Shown: positions 24,229 through 35,724, counted from the first letter of the stretch. The stretch: 64,000 nucleotides of DNA from Amorphoplanes friuliensis DSM 7358 (GCF_000494755.1 NC_022657.1:1583501-1647500); one strand, 5' to 3'. Numbers and translations are program-made. The notes: generated from the sequence alone by a model not told the origin.

Positions 24229-25277
24229 CCCTGGAGACGACCCTCGCCGCGATCGGCCCCGCCGATGAGCCGGCCATGGCCGCCGCCCGTGACCTGCAGT
24301 CCCGCCTGACCAAGCCGGCGGGTTCGCTGGGTGCCCTCGAGGAGCTGTCCGTCCGCCTGGCCGGGCTGGCCGGGGTGTGCCCGCCACCGCTGCCCGAGCC
24401 GGCCGCGATCGCGGTCTTCGCCGGGGACCACGGCGTCCACGCCCAGGGGGTCACGCCGTGGCCGCAGGAGGTCACCGCGCAGATGGTGGCCAACTTCCTC
24501 GGCGGCGGTGCGGTGATCAACGCCTTCGCGCGGCAGGTCGGCGCCTCGCTGATGGTGGTGGACGTCGGCGTCGCGATTCCGCTGCACGGCGGTGACACGC
24601 TGCTCGACGCGAACATCCGGCGCGGCACGCGGGACCTCTCCGTCGAGCCCGCGATGACCACCGACGAGGCCCGCGCGGCCGTGGAGGTCGGCATCTCGGT
24701 CGCCGGGGCGCTCATCGACGGCGGCGCGAAGTGCCTGCTCACCGGGGACATGGGCATCGCGAACACCACGCCGGCGGCGGCGCTGATCGCCGCGTTCACC
24801 GGTTCGGACGCCGCCGCGGTCACCGGCCGCGGCACCGGCATCGACGACAAGACCCACGCCCGCAAGACCGCGGTGGTCGCGGCCGCGCTGCAGCTCCACG
24901 CGCCCGATCCGGCCGACCCTCTCGTCACGCTGGCGGCCCTCGGCGGTCTCGAGCACGCCGCGCTCGCCGGCTTCCTGCTGGGCGCGGCCGAGCGCCGGGT
25001 GCCGGTGATCGTCGACGGCGTGATCGCCGCGTCCGCCGCGGTGGCCGCCGCCGCGTTTGCGCCGGACGCCGTCACCGCGATGGTCGCCGGGCACCGGTCG
25101 GCCGAGCCCGGCGCGACGGTCGCGCTCGAACACCTCGGTCTCACCCCGCTGCTCGACCTGGGCATGCGGCTCGGCGAGGGTACGGGCGCAGCACTCGCCC
25201 TGCCCCTCGTCGCCGGTGCGGTCCGCGTGCTGCGCGAGGTGGCCACGTTCGACTCGGCGGGAGTTTCGGAGAAGTGA
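24225..25277 (+). CDS. cobT: nicotinate-nucleotide--dimethylbenzimidazole phosphoribosyltransferase CobT
   Basis: 350 residues from GTG 24225. Characteristic segments are LTKPAGSLGALEELSVRLAG, FAGDHGVHAQGVTPWPQEVT, GDMGIANTTPAAAL, VTGRGTGIDD and the catalytic glutamate region LDLGMRLGEGTGAAL. It transfers phosphoribose from nicotinate mononucleotide to 5,6-dimethylbenzimidazole, activating the lower base of B12. It overlaps both neighbours by GTGA, so cobC-cobT-cobA form a translationally coupled operon. Confidence 0.97.
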   Translation: MTLETTLAAIGPADEPAMAAARDLQSRLTKPAGSLGALEELSVRLAGLAGVCPPPLPEPAAIAVFAGDHGVHAQGVTPWPQEVTAQMVANFLGGGAVINAFARQVGASLMVVDVGVAIPLHGGDTLLDANIRRGTRDLSVEPAMTTDEARAAVEVGISVAGALIDGGAKCLLTGDMGIANTTPAAALIAAFTGSDAAAVTGRGTGIDDKTHARKTAVVAAALQLHAPDPADPLVTLAALGGLEHAALAGFLLGAAERRVPVIVDGVIAASAAVAAAAFAPDAVTAMVAGHRSAEPGATVALEHLGLTPLLDLGMRLGEGTGAALALPLVAGAVRVLREVATFDSAGVSEK

Positions 25278-26467
25278 ACCTCTACCCCTTGGCGCTCAAG
25301 CTCGACGGCCGGCGGGTGCTGGTGGTCGGCGGCGGTGCCGTGGCCACGCGGCGGATGCCGGCCCTGCTCGCGTCGGGCGCCCGGGTCGACGTGGTGGCGC
25401 CCGAGCTCACCCCGGCGCTCCGGGCGTACGTGGAGGCGGGCCGGTTGACGTGTCACGAGCGCCGGTTCGTGCCGTCCGACGTGGACGGCGCCTGGCTGGT
25501 GCAGGTGGCCGTCGACGACCCGGTGGCGGCCGCCGAGGTCAGTGCGGCCGCCGAGGAGCGCGGCGTCTTCTGCGTACGCGCGGACGACCGTGACGCGGCG
25601 ACTGCCTGGACCCCCGCGGTGACCCGGCACGACCAGGTGACCGTGGCGGTGACCGACGGGGGTGACCGCAAGCGGGCGCTGGCCGTCCGCGATCAGATCG
25701 CGGCCGCCCTGGAGGCCACTCCGCCGCGGCAGCAGGAGTCCCTCAAGGGTCACGTCGCGCTGGTCGGCAGCGGTCCGGGTGATCCGGAGCTGATCACCGT
25801 GAAGGGCCGCCGCCTGCTCGCCCGGGCCGACGTGGTGGTGGCCGACCGGCTCGTCCCCGGCATGCTGATCGACGAGCTGCGACCGGACGTCGAGCTGGTC
25901 GACGCGGCCAAGATCCCTTACGGCGCCTCGGTGGCGCAGGAGGAGATCAACCGCGTCATCGTCGAGAAGGCCCTGGCCGGTGCGTTTGTCGTGCGCCTCA
26001 AGGGCGGTGACCCGTTTGTCTTCGGCCGTGGCGGCGAGGAGGTCGTCGCGTGCGTGAAGGCCGGCGTGCCCGTGCTGGTGGTGCCCGGCGTGACCAGCTC
26101 GATCGCGGCGCCCGCGCTGGCCGGGATCCCGGTGACCCACCGCGGTGTGGCCCACGAGTTCACCGTCGTCTCCGGGCACGTGCCGCCGGAGAGCCCCGAG
26201 TCGCTCGTGGACTGGCCGGCGCTGGCGCGTCTGCGCGGCACCCTGGTCGTCCTGATGGGGCTCAAGAATCTCCCGAAGATCGCGGCCCGGCTGGTCGCCG
26301 AGGGGCGGGCCGCCGACACCCCGGCCGCGGTGGTGCAGGAAGGCTCGACCGACGCCCAGCGCGTCCTGCGGAGCACCCTCGGCGAGGTCGCCGCGGCAAC
26401 CGCGGAGGCGGGGATCCGCCCGCCCGCGGTCGTGGTGATCGGAGACGTCGTCGCCGTGCTGGGATAG
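25274..26467 (+). CDS. cobA: uroporphyrinogen-III C-methyltransferase with precorrin-2 dehydrogenase-like N-terminus
   Basis: 397 residues from GTG 25274. The first 150 residues are a CysG/Met8-like NAD-binding domain (VLVVGGGAVATRRMPALLASGA). The rest is the tetrapyrrole methylase: LVGSGPGDPELITVKG, ADVVVADRLV, VVRLKGGDPFVFGRGGEE, VPGVTSSIAAPALAGIPVTHRG. It methylates uroporphyrinogen III at C2 and C7 to precorrin-2, the branch to B12 and siroheme, and may oxidise precorrin-2 to sirohydrochlorin. The ferrochelatase half is uncertain. Coupled to cobT by GTGA. Confidence 0.94.
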   Translation: MNLYPLALKLDGRRVLVVGGGAVATRRMPALLASGARVDVVAPELTPALRAYVEAGRLTCHERRFVPSDVDGAWLVQVAVDDPVAAAEVSAAAEERGVFCVRADDRDAATAWTPAVTRHDQVTVAVTDGGDRKRALAVRDQIAAALEATPPRQQESLKGHVALVGSGPGDPELITVKGRRLLARADVVVADRLVPGMLIDELRPDVELVDAAKIPYGASVAQEEINRVIVEKALAGAFVVRLKGGDPFVFGRGGEEVVACVKAGVPVLVVPGVTSSIAAPALAGIPVTHRGVAHEFTVVSGHVPPESPESLVDWPALARLRGTLVVLMGLKNLPKIAARLVAEGRAADTPAAVVQEGSTDAQRVLRSTLGEVAAATAEAGIRPPAVVVIGDVVAVLG

Positions 26468-26495
26468 GTGCGTGACCGATGGGTAACGGACAGGC

Positions 26496-26870
26496 ATGAG
26501 TCAGCGACCGCACATGACACTGTCCGGGATCGTGCTCGACTCCCCGGACGCCCGGGAACTGGCCGCGTTCTACCAGCGGCTGCTGGGCTGGAGTGTCGTC
26601 CAGGACGAGCCGGAGTGGGTCAAGCTGGGTGCGCCCGGCGGCGGCCCGGGACTGTCCTTCCAGACCGAGTCCGCCTACGTGCGACCGGTCTGGCCCGCCG
26701 GCCCGGACGACCCGCAGATGAGTGTCCACCTGGACATCCACGTCGAGGATCTGGACCAGGCCGGCGCGCACGCGGAGAAAGCCGGCGCCACGAAGGCCGA
26801 CTTCCAGCCGCAGGACGACGTCCGGGTCTACCTCGACCCGGCCGGCCATCCCTTCTGCCTATTCCTTTGA
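26496..26870 (+). CDS. VOC (glyoxalase-like) family protein
   Basis: 124 residues, one vicinal-oxygen-chelate domain made of two beta-alpha-beta units. [24 protein letters not shown] opens the fold and [18 protein letters not shown] sequence ([16 protein letters not shown]) closes it. The conserved acidic/histidine positions of true glyoxalases are only partly present, so the reaction is unknown. Its 3' end overlaps the convergent trehalose-6-phosphate synthase gene by 12 bases. Confidence 0.85.
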   Translation: MSQRPHMTLSGIVLDSPDARELAAFYQRLLGWSVVQDEPEWVKLGAPGGGPGLSFQTESAYVRPVWPAGPDDPQMSVHLDIHVEDLDQAGAHAEKAGATKADFQPQDDVRVYLDPAGHPFCLFL

Positions 26871-28337
26871 GCTCTCGGCCGCTTCGGTCTCCGAGGCCGC
26901 GTCGTTCCTCGCGGGCGCGTCTTTCTCCGGGGCGGAGTCGGATGCGTCCGTCTCGGGGACACCGAGCTCGTTGAGGAACGTGCGGGCCCACTCCGCGACG
27001 TCGTGGGTCCGCAGGTGGCGCTGCATGACCCGCATGCGCCGCTTGAGCTCGGCCGGCTCGGCGCCGACCGCACGCAGCAGCGCGTCCTTGACGCCGTCCG
27101 GGTCGTGCGGGTTGCAGAGGAACGACTGACGCAGCTCGGTGGCCGCACCGGCGAACTCGCTCAGCACCAGCGCGCCGCCGCCGTTGGTCCGGCAGGCGAT
27201 GTACTCCTTGGCGACGAGGTTCATGCCGTCGCGCAGGGGCGTCACCATCATGACGTCGGCCGCGACGTAGAGCGCCGCGAGCTCCTGCTTGCTGTAGGAC
27301 TGGTGCAGATAGTGCACGGCCGGCATGCCGACCCGGCCGAACTCGCCGTTGATCCGGCCGACCTCACGCTCGACCTTCACCCGCAGCGTCTGGTAGTGCT
27401 CGACGCGCTCGCGGCTCGGCGTCGCTACCTGCACCATCACGGCCTCGGGCACCTTGAGCTTGCCGTCGGCGAGCAGCTCCCGGAACGCCTTGAGGCGCAG
27501 CTCGATGCCCTTGGTGTAGTCGAGCCGGTCGACGCCCAGGATCACGGTCTCGGGGTCGCCCAGCTCGGCGCGGATCTGCTTGGCCCGGGCCTGCACCGCC
27601 GGGTCGGCCGCCATCTTCTCCATGTCGGCGGTGTCGATGCTGATCGGGAACGCGCCGGCCTTGACCTTGCGCCCGTCGACCTGGATCGACTGGCCCTCGT
27701 AGCGCAGGCCGAGCAGGTGCCGGGCCAGCCGCACAAAATTTTGCGCCGCGAGCCGCTGCTGGAAGCCGACGAGGTCGGCGCCGAGCAGCCCGCGCAGGAT
27801 CTCGGCGCGGAACGGCATCTGCATGAACAGCTCGATCGGCGGGAACGGGATGTGCAGGAAGAAGCCGATCCGCAGGTCGGGACGCATCTCGCGGAGCATG
27901 GCCGGCACGAGCTGCAGCTGATAGTCCTGCACCCAGACGGTCGCGCCCTCGTCGGCCACGTCGGCCGCGGCCTGCGCGAACCGCTGGTTGACCAGCCGGT
28001 AGGCCTCACGCCAGCGCCGCTTGTAGACGGGCGTCTCGACGGCGTCGTGGTAGAGCGGCCAGATCGTCGCGTTGGACTGACCCTCGTAATAGCGTTCGAG
28101 CTCCTCGGCGCTCAGCGGCACCGGATGGATCTTGATGCCTTCCAGCTCGAACGGCTCGGGCGCCTCTCCGTCACCGCCGGCCCAGCCGATCCAGGTGCCG
28201 CGCTGTTCGGCGAGCACGGGATGCAGGGCGGTGACGAGTCCGCCCGGGCTCGGGCGCCACTGCCGCTCGCCGTCGACCATGACTTCGTCGACGGGCAGGC
28301 GGTTGGCGACAACAACGAAGGAACTTCGTTCGGCCAC
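26859..28337 (-). CDS. otsA: trehalose-6-phosphate synthase OtsA
   Basis: 492 residues from GTG 28337. This start was chosen because GGAGGTG lies about ten bases upstream and the protein then opens [18 protein letters not shown]; a longer start at 28376 exists. GT20 motifs include [52 protein letters not shown] and [17 protein letters not shown]. It makes trehalose-6-phosphate from UDP- or GDP-glucose and glucose-6-phosphate for stress protection. The last 30 residues are Ala/Glu/Ser rich and probably disordered. The otsB partner is not in this window. Confidence 0.94.
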   Translation of the reverse strand: MAERSSFVVVANRLPVDEVMVDGERQWRPSPGGLVTALHPVLAEQRGTWIGWAGGDGEAPEPFELEGIKIHPVPLSAEELERYYEGQSNATIWPLYHDAVETPVYKRRWREAYRLVNQRFAQAAADVADEGATVWVQDYQLQLVPAMLREMRPDLRIGFFLHIPFPPIELFMQMPFRAEILRGLLGADLVGFQQRLAAQNFVRLARHLLGLRYEGQSIQVDGRKVKAGAFPISIDTADMEKMAADPAVQARAKQIRAELGDPETVILGVDRLDYTKGIELRLKAFRELLADGKLKVPEAVMVQVATPSRERVEHYQTLRVKVEREVGRINGEFGRVGMPAVHYLHQSYSKQELAALYVAADVMMVTPLRDGMNLVAKEYIACRTNGGGALVLSEFAGAATELRQSFLCNPHDPDGVKDALLRAVGAEPAELKRRMRVMQRHLRTHDVAEWARTFLNELGVPETDASDSAPEKDAPARNDAASETEAAESSKE

Positions 28338-28466
28338 GCTGAGTGCACCTCCGGGTCGTTCTGGGTTCCCGTTCACGAGCCTACTGTGCGTAGCCGCTCG
28401 GGGCTTGCCCAGCTATCTTTCAGCCGCGCGGCATCCGCTCTGGCGAGCGGGTGCCATCCTTGGCCG

Positions 28467-28997
28467 GTGAACCTGTCCGATGATCTTCCCCCGCAGCGCC
28501 GACCACTGTTCTTCCCTGTGGTCATCGCCACCGTCTTCCTGAGCATCATCGGGATGTCGGCGGGACTGGTCCTGGGTTCCCGGCACGAGACACCACCCCA
28601 ACTGAACGGTCCCGACGATCCCAACGCCTATGTACCCCCGGAACCGACGTCTCAGTCGGTCGAATGTCCGCCGCAGATGCACGACACCGCACGCAAGGTG
28701 CTCGGGTACGACGTGAACCTGTCCCAGGTGCTCCGCGTGCGTACCGAGGACACCGACATGTCCGTGTGGGTCTGCCGCGACGACGCCGGTGAGCTGTACT
28801 ACCAGGCGAACAGGGGTGGCGACTCGGGACGCTGGGTGGAGGGGCAGACCGCCCTCTTCCTGTCCGGCGTGGCCCAGGGTGACGACGACTATCACGCCAC
28901 CGCCAACGACGGGAACTTCTTCTCCGTCAACGAGAGCCGGCTGAAGATCGTGTTCAAGAACGGCAAGCAGGAGACCCACCCGGTCTCTCCGGAGTGA
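28467..28997 (+). CDS. hypothetical membrane-anchored protein
   Basis: 176 residues from GTG 28467. A transmembrane helix spans about residues 13-34 (PLFFPVVIATVFLSIIGMSAG). The remaining part is presumably outside and contains two cysteines (VECPPQM, VWVCRDD) that could pair, plus YYQANRGGDSGRWVEG. No family recognised. The upstream long open frame is antisense to otsA and was ignored. It diverges from otsA across about 130 bases. Confidence 0.75.
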   Translation: MNLSDDLPPQRRPLFFPVVIATVFLSIIGMSAGLVLGSRHETPPQLNGPDDPNAYVPPEPTSQSVECPPQMHDTARKVLGYDVNLSQVLRVRTEDTDMSVWVCRDDAGELYYQANRGGDSGRWVEGQTALFLSGVAQGDDDYHATANDGNFFSVNESRLKIVFKNGKQETHPVSPE

Positions 28998-29117
28998 GCC
29001 TGCCGGGGAATCCTGGCGCGGACGACGGGGTTGTTGTAGGTGGCCGGAGAGTGACCTGGAAAGATTGTCCTTTCGTTCCGGCAACCGGAAAACACGATCA
29101 CGGAGGTAGGCCGCACC

Positions 29118-30786
<1,669 letters not shown>

Positions 30787-30794
<8 letters not shown>

Positions 30795-31191
30795 ATTTTC
30801 GTACGACGTGGCCGTCCGCTGGTCCGACATGGACGCGTACGGCCACGTCAACAACGCGCGCTTCCTCACTCTCTACGAGGAGGCGCGCGTTGCGATGTTC
30901 TTCGTCGGCGCTCGGGCCCAGGGCCTGACGTCGTTCGAGGAGGGCATCGTGATCTCCCGGCACGAGATCGACTACCTGCGGCCGGTCGACTACGGCGAGG
31001 CGGTCCGCATCGATCTGTGGATCTCGGAGCTGCGTGCGGCCAGTTTCACCGTCTCCTACGAGCTCTTCGACGAGGGTGTGCTGGCCAGCCGGGCGAAGTC
31101 GGTCTGCGTTCCGTACAACCTGGAGAAGCAGTTTCCCCGCCGGCTCACCGAGGCCGAGCGGGACTTCCTCAAGCCTTACCTGGAGGCTTGA
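30787..31191 (+). CDS. acyl-CoA thioesterase, hotdog fold
   Basis: 134 residues from GTG 30787. The 4-hydroxybenzoyl-CoA-thioesterase motif is clear: VRWSDMDAYGHVNNARFLTLYEEARV, with the likely catalytic aspartate in SDMDAYGHVNN. It forms a single hotdog domain and probably hydrolyses a fatty or aromatic acyl-CoA in the cytoplasm. It overlaps the ettA stop by eight bases and its own stop overlaps the next ATG, so ettA-thioesterase-hypothetical is one operon. This gene order is common in actinobacteria. Confidence 0.92.
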
Positions 31192-31853
31192 TGGGTGCCC
31201 ACGGGATCACCGGCGTGGCGGATGCGGGTGCCTTCCTGGCGCGGCTCGTGCGACTCGACCGCAAGTTGGTCGTCCGGCTGCGCTCGTCGGCCGGGGAGCG
31301 CACCGCGCTCTGGGCCGTACTGCCGTGGGGTGTGCTGGTCACCCGCGAAGTCGCCGGTCCCGGACCGGGTGATGTGACCGTGGCGGCGGCCGACCTGCTC
31401 GCCGCCCTGGCCGAGAAGAGTCCCGAGCTGCCGTCCCGCCGCGATTCCGAGTGGCGCTGGCCGTTGCCGCCGGCGCGCTCGACGGCGGTGGAGTCGGTGG
31501 CGGCGGGGGAGCTGAGCCGGCTCGCGACGGCCGCTGCCGGAACGCTGCGCGAGGTGACCGCGGGTGGTCTCGCGGGACGCGCTGTCGGGCAGCGGGCGGT
31601 CCGCGACGCCTTGCTCGATCACGTAGCGCTGACCGTCACGCCGGACGACGGACGCCCCGTCGAGGTGTCGCAGCGACTCGTTCAGGCGGTCTCGAAGATG
31701 GGTTTCCTCGGTCCTGCCGAGGGCGACGGTCCGGATGCCCGCGTATGCGTAGCGGGACGGTGGGTGGGTCTTTCCGCACCATATGGAGTCGCGTGGCTAC
31801 AGCCGGTCCAAGTATTGACCGTTATGCCTATAGGGGGTCACCCGAAAGGGTGA
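31191..31853 (+). CDS. conserved hypothetical protein downstream of ettA
   Basis: 220 residues from ATG 31191 which overlaps the thioesterase stop (TGATG). The sequence is Ala/Val/Arg rich without membrane helices. An N-terminal domain (VRLRSSAGERTALWAVLPWGVLVTR) is followed by helical segments and ends VQVLTVMPIGGHPKG. I do not recognise a named family. Its coupling to ettA suggests conserved co-occurrence rather than chance. Cytoplasmic. Confidence 0.8.
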   Translation: MGAHGITGVADAGAFLARLVRLDRKLVVRLRSSAGERTALWAVLPWGVLVTREVAGPGPGDVTVAAADLLAALAEKSPELPSRRDSEWRWPLPPARSTAVESVAAGELSRLATAAAGTLREVTAGGLAGRAVGQRAVRDALLDHVALTVTPDDGRPVEVSQRLVQAVSKMGFLGPAEGDGPDARVCVAGRWVGLSAPYGVAWLQPVQVLTVMPIGGHPKG

Positions 31854-32108
31854 TGCCGCATCGTTCCTCCGGTCGCGCCCTCCCTTTGAGGGGATGACCT
31901 CCGCGACCTGTACGGGTACCGTCGCCCCGAGGTCCACCGCTACGTCCGGCGGAGGGCCTGCTGGGGAGTGAGGTGCACAACGATGCCGTGGTGGTCATGG
32001 CGTCCCGGGTCGGCCGGAGGCGATGAGCCAGCGTCCGGCGGCGAGGTGGCGTTGCAGAGCAATGTCCGCGTCGGAGTGCCGACGCAGCGTGAGCCGGGAC
32101 ACTCTTCG

Positions 32109-32567
32109 ATGTCCTCCGCCGATCTGTCCGCGATCGACGAGCCCGCCCAGGTCGCGCCCGTCGATCTGGCGCGGATCGGCAAGGCCCTCGATCTGCTCGA
32201 CGTCCGGTTCCTCGCCGACGGCGGCGGGAGTCTGCTGGCGATGTGGGAACGGCACGCCGTGCTGTTCACCCTCGAGGGGCCCGACGACGAGATCCTGGTC
32301 ATGCGTGCCCGTCCGCACGCGACCGTCCCGCCCGACTGGGCCGACCGCGCCTACCGCGTGGTCAACGAATGGAACCACACCCGCCGCTTCTGCAAGGCCT
32401 ACGTCGGTGACCCCACCGAGCGCGGCCAGCTGCCCATCTACGCCGAGCTGCAGGTGCCGCTCGCGTCGGGCGCCCACGACGCGCTGCTGGTGGAGATGCT
32501 CGACTGCGGCGCCGCCGTGGCGACCTCGTTCGTCGACTGGCTCCACGACGAGGGCGCACTGCTCTAG
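32109..32567 (+). CDS. YbjN domain-containing protein
   Basis: 152 residues from ATG 32109; the frame stays open to 31968, so a start further upstream is possible. The YbjN/type III secretion chaperone-like fold is seen in MWERHAVLFTLEGPDDEILVMRARPHATVP and RAYRVVNEWNHTRRFCKAYVGD, ending VATSFVDWLHDEGALL. Actinobacterial YbjN proteins are small cytoplasmic proteins of unknown, possibly chaperone-like role. An intrinsic terminator follows 11 bases after the stop. Confidence 0.87.
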   Translation: MSSADLSAIDEPAQVAPVDLARIGKALDLLDVRFLADGGGSLLAMWERHAVLFTLEGPDDEILVMRARPHATVPPDWADRAYRVVNEWNHTRRFCKAYVGDPTERGQLPIYAELQVPLASGAHDALLVEMLDCGAAVATSFVDWLHDEGALL

Positions 32568-32577
32568 AGCAAACGAC

Positions 32578-32611
32578 AAAAAAGGGCCCCCGCTCCCGGG
32601 GGCCCTTTTTT
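32578..32611. terminator. bidirectional intrinsic terminator
   Basis: Six A, then GGGCCCCCG (32584-32592), a four-base loop CTCC, the complement CGGGGGCCC (32597-32605), then six T. It lies between the ybjN-like gene and the convergent secreted-propeller gene, whose stop is at 32626, so the A and T tracts can terminate transcripts from both sides. Confidence 0.95.
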
Positions 32612-32625
32612 GCTGCGCTGCCTGC

Positions 32626-33885
32626 TCAGGGGAGGGGGAACATCCCGATCCGGCCGTGGAACTCCTTGCCGAGCTTCTCCGTGTCCGAGCCGACGATCAG
32701 ACCGCCCGGCACGACGTGGAACGCCCGCACACCGACACCCCGGTCACGTGTCGGGTTCCAGCCCAGCGCCCGTCCGGTGCTCGGGCTGACCGCGCCGATG
32801 CCGACCCGGGACACCGCACCCGGACCCGGGCCCTTCGAGTCGCTGCCGTACGGGTTGTCCAGGTACCGCTGGTGCCCGCCGAGGTACACCGCGCTGCCGG
32901 TCACCGCGACCGCGTACAGCGAGTCGCCGCCGGTGCGCTGCACCCAGGTCGGGTTGTGCCGGCCGTTGCCGCCGGTCTCGAAACGGGCGGCCGAGTCGCA
33001 CAGCTTCTCCGGCGACGAGGCGCGCCCGGTGGCGGCGACCACGAACCACTTGCCGTCGGGGGAGAACTTGACCTGACGCAGGTACGTGTCGAAGCCCTTC
33101 ATGCACTCCGGCTTGTACGCGTCGGTGTACCAGCTGGTCACGGTGGCTGCCGAACCCGTGAGGTCGAACATGGCGATCTGCGTACGGTAGAGCGAACCGA
33201 CCTTGAGCAGGGCGCCGACCGCGACCAGGCGGGAACCGTCCGGGGTGATGTCGAAGTGCTCGACCCGTGTGCGGCTGAGCCCGGGCGCGGAGAGCCGGGC
33301 GTCGAAGCCGGTGTCGACCGCGCCGCTGCCGGCGTCGAGGCGGGCCAGGCCGACCCGGGTCACACCGTTGATCGAGGAGAACGTGCCGCCGGCGTAGAGC
33401 CGGGAGCCGCGGGCGGTCAGGGCCCGGACGTCACCCCAGTTGATCCGCGCGCCGAACGACGAGATGCGGGCGCCCTCGGCGACCGAGACCCGGGCGAGAC
33501 CCCGCTGGTTGGTGCCGTTGACCGTCTTGAACGAGCCGCCGAGGTAGACGGTGTTGCTGCCGCCGGCCGCCAGTGCGTACACGGGGGCGTCGACCTGCGG
33601 GGCGAAGCTGCGCACCTCACCGTCACGCAGGCCGTACGCGAAGACGTTCTTCCGCGCGTACGTGGTCTTGCGGGAACTGTTCTGGACCTTGGTGAAGCTG
33701 CCGCCGACGATGACCGTGTCGCCCACGACCGCCAGCGCCCAGACCGTCCCGTCGAGCACGTGCGGCGTGAAGTCCACCGGGTTGGTCGAGACCACCGCCG
33801 GCTGGGCCATGTCGGCCGACGCGGGCGTCGCGCCCAGCAGGGCGGCGCAGGTCAGCGCGGTGGCGGCGAACAAGCGGCGTCGCAT
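32626..33885 (-). CDS. secreted beta-propeller-like protein
   Basis: 419 residues. A Sec signal peptide (MRRRLFAATALTCAALLGATPASA) likely ends near residue 24. The mature part is a run of about 40-60-residue units with the pattern V-W-A-L-A-V-V-G-D-T-V-I-V-G-G-S-F followed by V-Y-L-G-G-S-F, LYAGGTFSSINGVTR, and VYLGGHQRY, characteristic of delta-60/WD40-type propeller repeats in actinobacterial secreted proteins. Probably an extracellular binding protein. No catalytic motif seen. Confidence 0.85.
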   Translation of the reverse strand: MRRRLFAATALTCAALLGATPASADMAQPAVVSTNPVDFTPHVLDGTVWALAVVGDTVIVGGSFTKVQNSSRKTTYARKNVFAYGLRDGEVRSFAPQVDAPVYALAAGGSNTVYLGGSFKTVNGTNQRGLARVSVAEGARISSFGARINWGDVRALTARGSRLYAGGTFSSINGVTRVGLARLDAGSGAVDTGFDARLSAPGLSRTRVEHFDITPDGSRLVAVGALLKVGSLYRTQIAMFDLTGSAATVTSWYTDAYKPECMKGFDTYLRQVKFSPDGKWFVVAATGRASSPEKLCDSAARFETGGNGRHNPTWVQRTGGDSLYAVAVTGSAVYLGGHQRYLDNPYGSDSKGPGPGAVSRVGIGAVSPSTGRALGWNPTRDRGVGVRAFHVVPGGLIVGSDTEKLGKEFHGRIGMFPLP

Positions 33886-33946
33886 CGGTCACTCCTGGGA
33901 TCGGGGCCGCTATGTCCGTGATGAGACTTTCGCGGAATTCATCCGA

Positions 33947-34372
33947 TCAACGAGCGAGCTGACCTCCGGGTTGCGGATCCTCGGCGTTGACCATGAAGTA
34001 CGCCGCGCGCTCGAGATAGTCCCAGAGCGCGCTGTGGTGGGGCTCCGGCAGGTGCAACGAATCGACGGCGGCGCGCATGTTGTGCAGCCAGGCGTCCCGT
34101 GCGGCCGGGCCGACCTGGAACGGCGCGTGCCGCATCCGCAGCCGGGGATGCCCCCGGGTCTCCGAGTAGGTGCTCGGCCCGCCCCAGTACTGCATCAGGA
34201 AGAGCGTCATACGCTCGGTGGCCGGGCCGAGGTCGCCCTCCGGATACATCGGGCGCAGGATCGGGTCCTTCGCGACACCCTCGTAGAAGGCGTTGACGAG
34301 CCGGCGGAAGGTCGGCTCGCCACCGACGGCCTCGAAGAAACTGGCTTCCTGTTGCTCGTTCGCTGCACTCAC
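33947..34372 (-). CDS. glbO: group II truncated haemoglobin
   Basis: 141 residues from GTG 34372. It has a 2-on-2 globin pattern: FFEAVGGEPTFRRLVNAFYEGVAKDP, then MTLFLMQYWGGPSTYSETRGHPRLRMRHAPF with the proximal histidine, and AWLHNM with the tryptophan typical of group II. It binds oxygen or reacts with NO/peroxide in the cytoplasm. The GTG overlaps the stop of the MFS gene by GTGA, suggesting translational coupling to that transporter. Confidence 0.93.
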   Translation of the reverse strand: MSAANEQQEASFFEAVGGEPTFRRLVNAFYEGVAKDPILRPMYPEGDLGPATERMTLFLMQYWGGPSTYSETRGHPRLRMRHAPFQVGPAARDAWLHNMRAAVDSLHLPEPHHSALWDYLERAAYFMVNAEDPQPGGQLAR

Positions 34373-35724
34373 CTGTCCAGTTTGCCAGCAGTACCGGCCT
34401 GAACCTGGCCCGGTGTGACGTGCGTTGCTGGAACAACCTCGACAGCCGGAGAGTCCGGCCTCTCGACCGCCGCGAGCTGGGGCCGGCGAGCCACCAGGAA
34501 GATCATCAGCAGCAGGCCGCCGGCGCTCCACAGACCGACCACGAGCGGGATCGACGTGAACTGGGCCAGCGCGCCGGTCGCGATCACGGCAAAACACTGC
34601 GTGAACTGCACGCCGCCCTGCATGACGCCGTAGGCCCGGGCGCGGTAACCGTGCGGCAGGGCCAGCACGAACTCGCCGTTGAGGGTCGGCATCAGACCAC
34701 CCTGGGCGATGCCGGAGATCGCGACGAACACGGCGACCGTCCCGGCGTTGGAGGCGAGGACCGTCAGCGCCAGAGCGGTCGGCGCGAGCAGCGCAAACGG
34801 CTTGATCAGCTTGCGGCGGGTGGACGGGCGCAGCAGCCGCCCGACAGCGATCCCGCCGATCACGAACCCGACCGGACCAGCCGCCATGATCATGCCCTGG
34901 TCGAAGCCGCGGGCACTGTGGTCCTCGTGGAACAGTGCGGCCCAGCCGGCGGCCAGACCCTCCGGCAGGATCGTGAAGGTGGTCAGCGCGAAGACCATCA
35001 GGGCGATCGAGCGCAGCAACGGCGTACCGAAAACGAGCCGGAAACCCTCACCGGTCTCACGCAGGAGGTGCTGACGCCCGGACGGGACCGCGGCAGCGGG
35101 CCGCGGACGGACGCCGATCGCGATCAGGGCGGCGGAGACGACAAAGGAGATCGCGTCGAGGGCGATGCCGAGTCGCGGGTCGACCGCGACGGCGAGGGTC
35201 GCACCCAGGACGTATCCGAAGACCTGGGCGGCCTGCGAGGTCGACGCGTTGAGGGCGACGCCCGTGACGACCTTGCGGCGCTCCAGGATCAGCGGCAGCA
35301 GGGCCGACCGCGCCGCCTGTGTCGGCGGGGCGCCGAGCATCGCCACGAAGAGGAGGCAGAGGATCGCGTAGACGTTCATGCCGGGCAGCGCGATCAGCGC
35401 GATCGGCACGGCCCTGGTCAGGTCGGCGACGATCAGCACCCGCCGGTACGGATAGCGGTCTGCCAGCGTGGCCAGCAGGGGACCGCCGACGATCCACGGC
35501 AGATAGCTGACGGCGAACGAGGCCGCGGACAGCAGCACCGACTCGGTCTGCTGGTAGACGAGCACGATGATCGCGGCGCGGGCCAGATAGTCGCCGAGCC
35601 AGTTGACGACCAGCGACAGGTAGACCGCGCGGTATTCACGCACCGCGAATACGTCCCGGAAAGTGACCGGGCGGTCCTGCTCCGTCACGCCGTCGGCCGG
35701 GTCGGCCGGTCGGTCGTCCGACAC
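34369..35724 (-). CDS. MFS transporter
   Basis: 451 residues with about twelve membrane helices. The family loop motif appears as GGPLLATLADRYPYRRVLIVADLTRAVP between helices 2 and 3, and VMQGGVQFTQCF is in the C-terminal half. It resembles the DHA-type/enterobactin-exporter-like MFS branch; substrate unknown. A cytoplasmic N-terminal tail of about 25 residues is Asp/Pro rich. Followed by the coupled globin gene. An imperfect palindrome CTGCA-TG-TGCAG at 35825-35836 lies about 100 bases upstream and might be an operator. Confidence 0.9.
   Translation of the reverse strand: MSDDRPADPADGVTEQDRPVTFRDVFAVREYRAVYLSLVVNWLGDYLARAAIIVLVYQQTESVLLSAASFAVSYLPWIVGGPLLATLADRYPYRRVLIVADLTRAVPIALIALPGMNVYAILCLLFVAMLGAPPTQAARSALLPLILERRKVVTGVALNASTSQAAQVFGYVLGATLAVAVDPRLGIALDAISFVVSAALIAIGVRPRPAAAVPSGRQHLLRETGEGFRLVFGTPLLRSIALMVFALTTFTILPEGLAAGWAALFHEDHSARGFDQGMIMAAGPVGFVIGGIAVGRLLRPSTRRKLIKPFALLAPTALALTVLASNAGTVAVFVAISGIAQGGLMPTLNGEFVLALPHGYRARAYGVMQGGVQFTQCFAVIATGALAQFTSIPLVVGLWSAGGLLLMIFLVARRPQLAAVERPDSPAVEVVPATHVTPGQVQAGTAGKLDR

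Noticed and set aside
24044..26497. Minus-strand open frame of 817 codons
   Set aside because: Antisense to cobT and cobA.
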